Positions 34,369-42,543 of a stretch of 64,000 nucleotides of DNA are shown piece by piece (within the stretch, counting starts at the first letter, position 1; the number at the start of each line of letters is the position of its first letter). The position numbers were made by a program, and so were the translations under genes. Under the pieces are notes generated by a model. The model was not told where the DNA came from and searched no databases. It was given only the letters and a program-made list of their open reading frames with translations. Origin of the DNA: Parabacteroides sp. PF5-9 (lineage in GTDB: Bacteria > Bacteroidota > Bacteroidia > Bacteroidales > Tannerellaceae); contig NZ_JARXWG010000012.1 of NCBI RefSeq assembly GCF_029893105.1, positions 42,814 to 106,813 of the forward strand. The letters run 5' to 3'.

Positions 34369-35343
34369 ATGGGAGCAGGAAAGAAATACTATTTAGGTTT
34401 CGACCTTGGCGGCACCAATATGGTGGCCGGCATAGTCGATGAAAATTATACCATCATAGCCAGAGAGAGTAGCCCGACGAAAGCCGGACGCAGTATTGAG
34501 GTGATCACCTCCGAAATGGCGGAAGTCAGTAAACGTGCGATTCAAAAAGCAGGGCTGACTCTGGAAGATATCTCCTCATGGGGAATCGGTATGCCAAGTT
34601 ATGTTAATCCTAAAACAAATTTACTGGTGCATGCCAATAATTTCGGATGGAAGAATGTACCCATTTATGAACATTTGCAAAAACATATTTCACTACCCAT
34701 TTATATAGCGAATGATGCAAACTGTGCAGCTTACGGAGAGGTTTTAGCCGGAGCTGCCAGTGCATATACGGATGCCATTATGTTGACATTAGGCACCGGT
34801 GTTGGTGGCGGTATTGTGATGGACAAGAAGATTTATTCAGGTTATGATAACATGGGGGCTGAACTGGGTCATACCAAGTTGGTATTCAATGGTATCGAAT
34901 GCACATGCGGGCAAAAAGGTTGTTTAGAGTCTTATTGTTCATCCACTGCCCTCATCCGGAAAACCCGTGAGTTGGTAGACAATCATCCCGGTACGATGAT
35001 TATGGAATTATGCGGACAGGATAAAGAACAGATAAACGGAGAATTCATCTTTGAGGCGGCTAAAAACAAGGATCCTTTTGCCAGTTCGCTAATAGAGGAA
35101 TACATCTGCTATCTGGCTGCCGGTATCTCCACTTTTATCACCATATTCAGACCGGAAGTCATTATCCTGGGTGGCGGTATGGCTCATGCCGGCGACTTCC
35201 TTTTGGAACCATTAAACAAACAATTATATACAAGTACGTTTGCGGCAGAAGAGATCGGTATTCCTAAAGTGATACAAGCCAAATTAGGAAATGATGCCGG
35301 TATCATCGGCGCCGCATTCTTAGAAAAAACAATGCAGAGATGA
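34369..35343 (+). CDS. ROK family sugar kinase (NanK-like)
   Basis: 324 residues. The ATP phosphate loop FDLGGTNMVAG (residues 9-19), the catalytic-Asp segment IANDANCAAYGE, the GTGVGGGIV loop and the ROK zinc motif with CTCGQKGCLESYC are all present. ROK kinases phosphorylate glucose, ManNAc or GlcNAc. The stop overlaps the ATG of the epimerase gene by 4 bp, so the natural reading is a ManNAc or amino-sugar kinase feeding that enzyme. A glucokinase role cannot be excluded from sequence alone. The gene has its own strong promoter. Confidence 0.88.
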   Translation: MGAGKKYYLGFDLGGTNMVAGIVDENYTIIARESSPTKAGRSIEVITSEMAEVSKRAIQKAGLTLEDISSWGIGMPSYVNPKTNLLVHANNFGWKNVPIYEHLQKHISLPIYIANDANCAAYGEVLAGAASAYTDAIMLTLGTGVGGGIVMDKKIYSGYDNMGAELGHTKLVFNGIECTCGQKGCLESYCSSTALIRKTRELVDNHPGTMIMELCGQDKEQINGEFIFEAAKNKDPFASSLIEEYICYLAAGISTFITIFRPEVIILGGGMAHAGDFLLEPLNKQLYTSTFAAEEIGIPKVIQAKLGNDAGIIGAAFLEKTMQR

Positions 35344-36080
35344 ATGTGAAAGAAAACGAAATAATTGAATCGTTCAAAAACGGACTGATCGTGTCCTGCC
35401 AGGTGCAACACGACGATCCGGTCTACTCAGAAGAGTTTGTACTCAAAATGGCGATTGCCGCCCAATGGGGTGGTGCTGTCGGTATCCGGGCTAATTCGCC
35501 CGAGCAAATCAGGATGATCAAACAACAGGTCGATCTTCCGATGATCGGGCTTTGGAAAATATGGCATGATGATACGGATGTATTCATTACCCCTACCCTC
35601 GATGCTGCAAAAGCGGTATGGGAAGCAGGAGCTGAAATTATCGCATTAGACTGTACCGATCAGATCACACACGAAGGGAAGCCAGCATACGAACTGCTTC
35701 CTATCGTAAAAAAAGAGATTCCGGAAGCGCTAATCTTCGCTGATATCAGTACATACGAAGAAGGAGTCAGAGCGATTGAACTGGGTGCTGATATTGTCGG
35801 TCCTACTTTATATGGATATACGGCAGCAACCAAACATATCGAACAACCTGATTTGAGAGAGTTCGCACGGATGTGTCGTGACTTTAAGGATAAGGCATAT
35901 GTTATCATGGAAGGACATTTATATACGCCGGAAGACGCCATGAAATGCATCTATCTGGGTGCACACGCTGTGGTAGTCGGAAGTGCTATTACCCGTCCGC
36001 ACTTAATCACCAAACGGTTTGTCGATTTATTAAGTGGCTACCGAAACGACTGGCGCGCAGACGAACGACGTAAACACTAA
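35340..36080 (+). CDS. nanE: N-acylmannosamine-6-phosphate 2-epimerase (NanE)
   Basis: 246 residues with a TIM-barrel of the NanE family. It interconverts ManNAc-6-phosphate and GlcNAc-6-phosphate. Signatures are SCQVQHDDPVYSEEF near the N-terminus, GAVGIRANSPEQI, LPMIGLWKI, IALDCTDQ with the Asp, FADISTYEEG, and VVVGSAITRP at the phosphate site. It starts inside the ROK stop. No NanA/NanL lyase, sialidase or sialic-acid transporter is in the window, so the source of its substrate is not shown; its partner here is a glycyl radical enzyme. Confidence 0.88.
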   Translation: MNVKENEIIESFKNGLIVSCQVQHDDPVYSEEFVLKMAIAAQWGGAVGIRANSPEQIRMIKQQVDLPMIGLWKIWHDDTDVFITPTLDAAKAVWEAGAEIIALDCTDQITHEGKPAYELLPIVKKEIPEALIFADISTYEEGVRAIELGADIVGPTLYGYTAATKHIEQPDLREFARMCRDFKDKAYVIMEGHLYTPEDAMKCIYLGAHAVVVGSAITRPHLITKRFVDLLSGYRNDWRADERRKH

Positions 36081-36084
36081 GAAT

Positions 36085-36225
36085 ATTAATGATTAATTGT
36101 TAATGATTAATTATTAGATATTCATAGACACCTTATTATAAGCGACAACCTTGGTCATTCATCATCAAAAAGACAGTCATATTCTACGACCTATTCACAT
36201 TAATCATTCATAATTAATCATTAAT
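36085..36225. repeat. AT-rich inverted repeat upstream of the glycyl radical enzyme
   Basis: 27-bp arms at 36085-36111 and 36199-36225 match at about 24 positions when inverted and enclose 87 bp. Each arm is built from ATTAATGATTAAT-type heptads. It is related to the hairpin at 30874-30915. The right arm ends 11 bp before the ATG at 36237. Confidence 0.75.
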
Positions 36226-36236
36226 CATTCAAAAAC

Positions 36237-38513
36237 ATGGCTCGATTCAATGTAGAAGGAACACAAAACGTAGAGGTAAGTAAGAAATTCCCCTGCGAAA
36301 AGTCTCTAGAAAGGCAATTAGAGATCATGGAACAATATACGGCGACTCACCAATCCTGTAGTTCTATGCCGAAAGAGTTGCGGGAAGCAGCCTGCCTACG
36401 TGTGCTCTATCCCACATTATTTCGTACCATTGCTCCCAATGACCTGATCGCTGGGAGAATTGACTTTTTACCGATTGGTTTTGGCTCCGTAACCTCAGAA
36501 GGAGGTGTCGGGCATTACTGTGTATTTAAAAAACTCCAGGCATTCAGGGAAAAACTGACAAAACCGGATCAAAAGCGGGTAGATGTTTTATACAACTACT
36601 GGCTTGATCATGATACAAAAACACTGTACGGCAAAGAGGTTCTGACGGATGACACTATCGGTATGTTTATCGATTGTGAATTTCCGATGATTGCCACCGC
36701 TCGTTTATCCGGCATGATGCTTGACTATCCGAAACTACTCTCCAAAGGGATTGGCGGATTAAAGGCTGAAATTCAGGCTTACCAGACGCAAGACCCTGAT
36801 AATCAATTTTACAAGGCAGCCATTGAGTGTTTAGAACTCTTTGTCGACTGCGCCGTTCATCTGCAGAAAGAGACTTTGGTACAACTAAAAGGAAGCAACG
36901 CCCAACGCAGAAAAGAGTTGAGCCGGATCTATGAAGGGTTGGAAATGATCAAATACAATCGTCCCACCACTTTTCATGAGGCATTACAACTGATCTGGTT
37001 ATATGCCCTTCTGGCAGGAGTTATTAACTATGGCCGGTTAGATGATTATTTAGGTCCTTTTTTAGCAGCAGACCTTGAAGCCGGACGTTTAACCGATGAG
37101 GAGGCCTACAACTATGTCCATTCCTTATGGACCTTGATAGAAAACAGACGAACGACCGTCAACGGCCGGGTTATTGTCGGAGGTAAAGGGCGCAAACACC
37201 CGAAAGAAGCAGATGTTTTTCTCCATTATGCCATGCGAGTGGCTAAAAACAGCCGCTATGTAGAACCACAGTTTACCTTGCGGTTTGACAAAGATACCTC
37301 TGATGAGATATGGGATCAGGCGTTGGATGCATTGGGCGCAGGTGCGACCTACCCTACTTTGTATAACGACGATGTCAATGTACCTGCGGTAGCCTATGGC
37401 ATGCGTATCGATGAAAAGGCAGCCGAGCAGTATGTGCCTTTCGGTTGTACCGAGTTCGTGATACAGGGACAAAGTACAGGCACACCGAATATCTGTATCA
37501 ATCTGTTGAAATTATTGACCATCTTTATGAATGAAGGGATCGACCCTATAGATGGGAAAAATAAAGCAGGAACTGTACGGATCAAAAAACTGGAAACATA
37601 CCGGACTTTTGATGAATTCTATGCCGGTTACAAAGAATTATTGGATCACTACCTCGATTTATCTGTCAAGGCACAATACTTCTCGTATGAGTTGATGAAT
37701 AAACAGGTGGCATTCCTCTTCAATAGTATGCTTACGGATGATTGTATCGCCCGGGGAAAAGCTTTACTCGACGGTGGCGTTCGTTACCTGGGTGGCACTA
37801 ATGAGACTTACGGTAATATCAATACGTCTGATTCGTTATGGGCCATTAAAGAGTTGGTCTTCACGCAAAAAAAATACAGCTTGCAACAAATTCATGACGC
37901 TGTATTGGCTAATTTCGAAGGTTATGAGGCTATCCGCAAAGATTGTCTGGCTTGTGATAAATATGGAAACGATCTGGATACAGCTGATACGATGGCCAAC
38001 GATCTGTATGAATTCGTTGCCAAAGGGGTTCGGAATCGGGGTATAGCTATTGGCATGCAATATTTCTTAATCGTCATCAGTAACAATCAACTGAATACCG
38101 AATGGGGTAACCGTACCGGTGCCTCTCCCGACGGGCGCCTGTCGGGTATGTATATGAATCCGGCAAACAATCCGCAGGGAGGAGCCAATAAAAGCGGCCC
38201 GACTGCCCTGCTCAATTCCTTGCGTAGATTTGATCCGAAATACCATGCCGGCTCTGTTCAGAATATTAAGTTCTCACCGGCTATGTTCAATGAAAACAGA
38301 GCAGTTATTAAATCTCTATTTAAAACCTATTTTGAAAAGGGGGGATGCCATCTGATGGTCACAGTCGTTGATAAAGGAGTACTGGAAGATGCTATCGAAC
38401 ATCCGGAGAAATATCCGGATCTGATTGTTCGTGTAAGCGGATTTTCGGCCGTATTTGTTGATCTGTCTCCAAATATTCAGGAAGAACTATTGAGCCGTGT
38501 ACTTTACAACTAA
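36237..38513 (+). CDS. Glycyl radical enzyme, substrate unknown (PflD/dehydratase-like)
   Basis: 758 residues, the length of the PFL-like superfamily, intact throughout. The C-terminal radical site is RVSGFSAVFVDL with Gly735. The thiyl site is PFGCTEF with Cys404 and Glu406: a GC-x-E pattern as in the dehydratase and lyase branch (diol dehydratase, CutC, PflD type), not the double Cys of true pyruvate formate-lyase. The activase gene lies 16 bp downstream. The linked ROK kinase and NanE epimerase suggest a phosphorylated sugar as substrate, as reported for E. coli YbiW and PflD on anhydro-sugar phosphates. An amino-sugar derivative would fit the neighbours better. This is inference. Confidence 0.88.
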   Translation: MARFNVEGTQNVEVSKKFPCEKSLERQLEIMEQYTATHQSCSSMPKELREAACLRVLYPTLFRTIAPNDLIAGRIDFLPIGFGSVTSEGGVGHYCVFKKLQAFREKLTKPDQKRVDVLYNYWLDHDTKTLYGKEVLTDDTIGMFIDCEFPMIATARLSGMMLDYPKLLSKGIGGLKAEIQAYQTQDPDNQFYKAAIECLELFVDCAVHLQKETLVQLKGSNAQRRKELSRIYEGLEMIKYNRPTTFHEALQLIWLYALLAGVINYGRLDDYLGPFLAADLEAGRLTDEEAYNYVHSLWTLIENRRTTVNGRVIVGGKGRKHPKEADVFLHYAMRVAKNSRYVEPQFTLRFDKDTSDEIWDQALDALGAGATYPTLYNDDVNVPAVAYGMRIDEKAAEQYVPFGCTEFVIQGQSTGTPNICINLLKLLTIFMNEGIDPIDGKNKAGTVRIKKLETYRTFDEFYAGYKELLDHYLDLSVKAQYFSYELMNKQVAFLFNSMLTDDCIARGKALLDGGVRYLGGTNETYGNINTSDSLWAIKELVFTQKKYSLQQIHDAVLANFEGYEAIRKDCLACDKYGNDLDTADTMANDLYEFVAKGVRNRGIAIGMQYFLIVISNNQLNTEWGNRTGASPDGRLSGMYMNPANNPQGGANKSGPTALLNSLRRFDPKYHAGSVQNIKFSPAMFNENRAVIKSLFKTYFEKGGCHLMVTVVDKGVLEDAIEHPEKYPDLIVRVSGFSAVFVDLSPNIQEELLSRVLYN

Positions 38514-38529
38514 TTATGATCATAGTTTT

Positions 38530-39429
38530 ATGTTGACGATTCTGGAAATCGAACGATTTGCCATCCACGATGGTCCCGGAATCCGGACAGTTGTTTTCTT
38601 GCAAGGTTGCCCGTTATATTGCTCATGGTGTTCAAACCCCGAATCACAAAAAAGAGTTCCACAGTTACTCTATTTGCAGAACAAATGCGTCCGGTGCGGT
38701 AGATGTTACGAAAGCTGCCCTTCCAACCATATTTCTTTTGAAAGCGGACAACCTGTTTTTGACCGCATAGGATGTAACCATTGTAAAAAGTGTGTGCAAG
38801 CCTGTCCACAAGAAGCCATTCGATTTGCTGGAGAGAATAAAACGATCGGCGACATTATGCATATTATCCGGCGAGATAAAGATTATTACCTGAATTCGGG
38901 TGGTGGCGTAACTGTGTCCGGAGGCGAAGCCTTTATGCAATTTGAGGGATTGATCAGATTATTGGAATGTTGTAAAAAAGAAAATATCCATACAGCAATT
39001 GAAACATGTGGACAGGTGCAACAGGAGAAAATAAAAAAGGCTGCACCTTTAACCGATCTTTTCTTGTTCGATCTGAAACATACAAACAAAGAACGATTAA
39101 AAAAAGAAACCGGAGCAGATTTGGAACTAATTCTCTCCAACCTATCTTTCATTGCCGATTCCTATCCTGAAAAATTAATCTTAAGAGTACCTGTCATTCC
39201 CGGATTCAATTATACCGCGGAAGAGATCGGTCATATCTTCGACCTGGCTATTCATTACAATATCAAAAACATACATTTGCTTCCTTATCACACCCTCGGA
39301 AAAGACAAATATGAGCAATTGGGTATTCCATACCCACATCCATATAGCCAAATGTTGACAAAAGAAGAATTGATACCTTATAAAAAAATGGGAGATCAAA
39401 TAGGACTAAATGTGCAACTTGGAGGTTGA
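38530..39429 (+). CDS. Glycyl radical enzyme activase (radical SAM)
   Basis: 299 residues from ATG 38530 (MLTILEIERFAIHDGPG); an in-frame GTG at 38497 lies inside the upstream gene and is rejected. The radical SAM cluster is C27-x3-C31-x2-C34 (CPLYCSWC), preceded by GPGIRTVVFLQG. A ferredoxin-like insert follows, with two 4Fe-4S sites: Cys53, 56, 59, 63 and Cys82, 85, 88, 92. That insert is absent from PFL activases and typical of activases for dehydratase-type enzymes. SGGEAFMQ is the SAM-binding GGE motif. It would abstract hydrogen from Gly735 of the neighbouring enzyme. Confidence 0.93.
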   Translation: MLTILEIERFAIHDGPGIRTVVFLQGCPLYCSWCSNPESQKRVPQLLYLQNKCVRCGRCYESCPSNHISFESGQPVFDRIGCNHCKKCVQACPQEAIRFAGENKTIGDIMHIIRRDKDYYLNSGGGVTVSGGEAFMQFEGLIRLLECCKKENIHTAIETCGQVQQEKIKKAAPLTDLFLFDLKHTNKERLKKETGADLELILSNLSFIADSYPEKLILRVPVIPGFNYTAEEIGHIFDLAIHYNIKNIHLLPYHTLGKDKYEQLGIPYPHPYSQMLTKEELIPYKKMGDQIGLNVQLGG

Positions 39430-39473
39430 AATTAGAAAATAAATAACCTTTTTAATAAGAGTCTATTTGCGAA

Positions 39474-40370
39474 TTATCCATTTCTCTTTTCCTCCCGGTA
39501 TTTCCTGGGAGAAACACCTACTATTTTTGTAAAAATCCGACTGAAATAATACTGATCTTCAAAACCCAGTTTAAAAGAGATTTGATTGATTTTCATATCT
39601 GTATGGATCAGGAACTGACAGGCACGTTCTATTTTAAGATGCAAAAAATAGTTCATTGGCGAATATTTCACCTCCTTAAAAAATAAACGGTAAAAATGTG
39701 ATTCTGAATAGCCGAAATACGATGCGATCTCTTTTAAGGTAATTTTCTTTTCTATATTTTCATTCATATAATGTGTAGCCAGACTGATGAAAAACGTATT
39801 TTGAGTTCCTTTTTTTCTCAGTTTGACATCCCGATAAGACTGTACATATAAAAAGGTTCCCAATAAATGGTTGAGACTCAGGTTGGCATAATTGATCATA
39901 TGTTCATCGTTCCCCAATTCAAGGGCAGAGATTAATTCCTCAAAAAAAGAGATACGATCATTGATCCGTGAGGATTCGCCCATATCAATCAAACGTACTC
40001 CTGGCAACATATCACATATATACCGAGCTTTCTGTCCTTTAAAATGGATCCAATAAATAGACCACGGGGCTTGCTGACTCGAACCATACTGATGCGCCTG
40101 TTCTGCAGGAAGAATAAAAAAATGATTGGCCGGGACGATATATAATTTCCCATTCAAACGATACCACCCCTCCCCTTTTGTGCAATAAATCAACAAATAT
40201 TCACCACATCCGTTTTCCCTGTCGATATAATGATTTTCCGCTTTGGGGAAATACCCCATAGAGTGTATAACCAACTCAGATGTCAATGGGTTATTCAATG
40301 CTTTCTCTATGATATTAAAGGGAAGCACCACCAATCGTTGTCCTAAAAAACCATGTTTGATTCGAGTCAT
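39474..40370 (-). CDS. AraC family transcriptional regulator
   Basis: About 298 residues from ATG 40370 (MTRIKHGFLG). Upstream ATGs at 40403 and 40418 fall beside or within the -7 box at 40405-40412 and would lie ahead of the transcript. The N-terminal half is a cupin-like effector domain with YLLIYCTKGEGWYRLNG and PWSIYWIHFKG; the C-terminal half carries two HTH motifs, LKEIASYFGYSESHFYRLFF and INQISFKLGFEDQYYFSRIF. It lies between two metabolic clusters and converges on the activase gene, so it could control either the radical-enzyme genes or the 3-keto-glycoside genes. Confidence 0.85.
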   Translation of the reverse strand: MTRIKHGFLGQRLVVLPFNIIEKALNNPLTSELVIHSMGYFPKAENHYIDRENGCGEYLLIYCTKGEGWYRLNGKLYIVPANHFFILPAEQAHQYGSSQQAPWSIYWIHFKGQKARYICDMLPGVRLIDMGESSRINDRISFFEELISALELGNDEHMINYANLSLNHLLGTFLYVQSYRDVKLRKKGTQNTFFISLATHYMNENIEKKITLKEIASYFGYSESHFYRLFFKEVKYSPMNYFLHLKIERACQFLIHTDMKINQISFKLGFEDQYYFSRIFTKIVGVSPRKYREEKRNG

Positions 40371-40404
40371 ATTCAGGTGTATTTCAATAGCTATTGTCTG
40401 CATG

Positions 40405-40412
40405 CAAATATA
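40405..40412 (-). promoter_or_regulatory. -7 box of the AraC gene
   Basis: TATATTTG on the minus strand matches TAnnTTTG and places the start near 40398. Confidence 0.5.
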
Positions 40413-40462
40413 ATCCATCTTTTTTACCTGTTTACTCTATTATGTAATTTATTAGGGAGATT

Positions 40463-40470
40463 TAATTTTG
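40463..40470 (+). promoter_or_regulatory. -7 box of the Gfo/Idh operon
   Basis: TAATTTTG on the plus strand matches TAnnTTTG, with a leader of about 63 nt. It is 50 bp from the AraC -7 box, making a short divergent control region suited to joint regulation. Confidence 0.5.
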
Positions 40471-40539
40471 TCTCTGAGAAATCATGCAAATAACACATCA
40501 CTCTTCAATTCATTGACAAAGTACAACAAAACAAAACAT

Positions 40540-41718
40540 ATGAACCGAAAACAATTTATTTCAAGCTTGGGCGCATTAGGCGTAACAGCAATAACTACTC
40601 CTACGATGGGATTTGCACAGCAGAATGAATCGACATCCATTCCGACAAAAAACAGTAAAATCCGTGTGGGAGTGATCGGTTGTGGCAGTGTCTCCGGCAT
40701 GTATCTGCCGCATCTGACTAAATCTCCTTTTGCGGAAGTAGTTAGTGTATGTGATATCATTCCGGAACGGGCACAACAAGCCGCCCAGAAGTATAACATC
40801 AAAAACTGGTATCCACATATCGATGAGATGCTGGCTGGAGTACCGATCGATCTGTTTGTCAATCTGACGGATATGCAGGAGCACGGCCGGCTTAATCGGT
40901 TAGCGCTAAATGCCAAGGTCAATGTGTGGAGTGAAAAACCGATGGCTAACACCTATGCCGAAGGACGCGAATTGTACGAACTGGCCCAAACAAAAGGCGT
41001 TCGTTTCTGGGGAGCACCGGCTGTTGTAAATAGTCCGCAATTTGCCTTTATGGCCAAACAAATCAATGAGCAAAATCTCGGACGTATTGCCGCGGCACAT
41101 GCGCATTATGGGCATCAAGGCCCCAACTGGTCCGCCTTTTTCTTTGAAGAAGGAGGAGGTAGCCTTCCCGATTTAGGTGTATATAATATATCCACCCTTA
41201 CCGGTCTGTTTGGTCCGGCAAAATCCATTGTGGCTATGACAAACATAGTCGATCCTACACGGAATACGGGTAATAAAGGGCATATCCAGGTGGTTGCCGA
41301 AGATAACGCCATGATCATTATGGAGCATCAGAATAATGTATTATCACATATTCAATGCGGATTCAATTACTTCGATCCCTACGGTCATGAAGGAACCGGT
41401 CAGGAACGTCCGACGATTTCTGTTGTCGGTTCTACCGGAAACATGCATATGATCGGTTATGACTGGAAGCCGTTCGGCATCGATATGGCAACGATGAAGG
41501 ACGAAAAAACCAAACGGTATTCGACCGATCAGGGTAGTTTCGTTTGGGAAGAAGGAGCTTCCGTTATTTGTGAATGTCTGGCCACAGGAAAAGAGCCGCT
41601 TATTAATGCCGAACATGCCTTACATGTGTTGGAAATTATTGAGGCCACACGGTTATCACAGGCAGAAGGCAAACGGATCAATCTGAAATCCTCTTTTAAA
41701 TGGCCTGTAATAAGCTGA
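40540..41718 (+). CDS. Exported Gfo/Idh/MocA oxidoreductase (EKP type)
   Basis: 392 residues from ATG 40540. The N-terminus (MNRKQFISSLGALGVTAITT) is a Tat-like signal that lacks the second Arg. A Rossmann fold with GVIGCGSVSGMYLP binds NAD(P); EKPMANTYAEG carries the catalytic Lys-Pro motif. Gfo/Idh enzymes oxidise sugar hydroxyls. With a second Gfo/Idh gene, a DUF1080 gene and a TIM-barrel gene in the same direction, this matches gene sets reported in Bacteroides to oxidise glycosides at C3 and then cleave them by elimination. It would act in the periplasm with tightly bound cofactor. Confidence 0.88.
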   Translation: MNRKQFISSLGALGVTAITTPTMGFAQQNESTSIPTKNSKIRVGVIGCGSVSGMYLPHLTKSPFAEVVSVCDIIPERAQQAAQKYNIKNWYPHIDEMLAGVPIDLFVNLTDMQEHGRLNRLALNAKVNVWSEKPMANTYAEGRELYELAQTKGVRFWGAPAVVNSPQFAFMAKQINEQNLGRIAAAHAHYGHQGPNWSAFFFEEGGGSLPDLGVYNISTLTGLFGPAKSIVAMTNIVDPTRNTGNKGHIQVVAEDNAMIIMEHQNNVLSHIQCGFNYFDPYGHEGTGQERPTISVVGSTGNMHMIGYDWKPFGIDMATMKDEKTKRYSTDQGSFVWEEGASVICECLATGKEPLINAEHALHVLEIIEATRLSQAEGKRINLKSSFKWPVIS

Positions 41719-41746
41719 TTATAACACTCTAAAATAAGTATAAGTT

Positions 41747-42535
41747 ATGCACAAGATCATTTATTTTCTCTCTGCATCATTGTTTTTGTTAAATACCATG
41801 GCCTGTAGTAATAAAAAAACAACACAAAACAGTGATCAGGCAACGATGGATCCAATCAGCTTGTATAATCAGGTGGACTGGAGTTCGACAAACGTCTTAG
41901 CAGACTCAGAAAAAGCAAACGGATGGATTTCCTTATTTGACGGGAAAAGCGGCAACGGATGGCATGGATATAATCAAACAGGCATACCTGAATGCTGGGC
42001 CATAGAAGATGGTAGCCTGACCATGAATATGGAAGGGGGCGGTGAAAACACACAAGACCTGATCACAAACAAGGCATATAAGAGTTTTGTATTATCTTTG
42101 GAGTATAAAATGACCAAAGGAGCAAATAGTGGTGTACTTTTTCAGGTAAAAGAAGATCCCCGATATACCTATGCCTACGAAACCGGACCTGAATTCCAGG
42201 TCATCGATCATGAAAGCTGGCCTGATCCGCTCGAAGATGTTCAAATCAACGGTAGTAACTATGCGATGTATCCTCCGATGGAAAGACCGTTTAAGAATAT
42301 CGGTGAATGGAATCAATTGATGCTTATTGTAGACGGGAACGATGTCACACAGCTTCTGAATGGTGTGGTAGTCGTTAAATACACCAAATACTCCGACGAG
42401 TGGACGAAACTCCGGGACAGTGGAAAATGGTCTGCCTATCCGGATTATGCGAAATATGACGAAGGTCATATCTCTTTGCAGAATCACGGGACAAAAGTCT
42501 GGTACAGAAATATCAAAATAAAAGAACTTAAATAA
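41747..42535 (+). CDS. DUF1080 (3-keto-glycoside hydrolase/lyase) lipoprotein
   Basis: 262 residues with lipobox LLNTMAC (Cys20). One DUF1080 domain, a concanavalin-like beta-sandwich: WISLFDGKSGNGWHGY, FVLSLEYKMTKGANSGV, a GPEFQVIDHE loop and an ISLQNHGTKVWYRNIKI C-terminus. DUF1080 enzymes act on 3-keto-disaccharides or 3-keto-glycosides, cleaving the glycosidic bond after C3 oxidation. It follows the first Gfo/Idh gene by 28 bp and precedes the second by 8 bp, so the operon is tight. Confidence 0.88.
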   Translation: MHKIIYFLSASLFLLNTMACSNKKTTQNSDQATMDPISLYNQVDWSSTNVLADSEKANGWISLFDGKSGNGWHGYNQTGIPECWAIEDGSLTMNMEGGGENTQDLITNKAYKSFVLSLEYKMTKGANSGVLFQVKEDPRYTYAYETGPEFQVIDHESWPDPLEDVQINGSNYAMYPPMERPFKNIGEWNQLMLIVDGNDVTQLLNGVVVVKYTKYSDEWTKLRDSGKWSAYPDYAKYDEGHISLQNHGTKVWYRNIKIKELK

Positions 42536-42543
42536 TACAATAC

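Noticed and set aside
34369..36080. Complete sialic-acid catabolic cluster
   Set aside because: Only the kinase- and epimerase-type genes are present; no lyase, sialidase or sialate transporter was found in the window.
36237..38513. Pyruvate formate-lyase
   Set aside because: The active site has a single Cys in GC-x-E form, and the activase carries two extra 4Fe-4S clusters, both unlike PFL.
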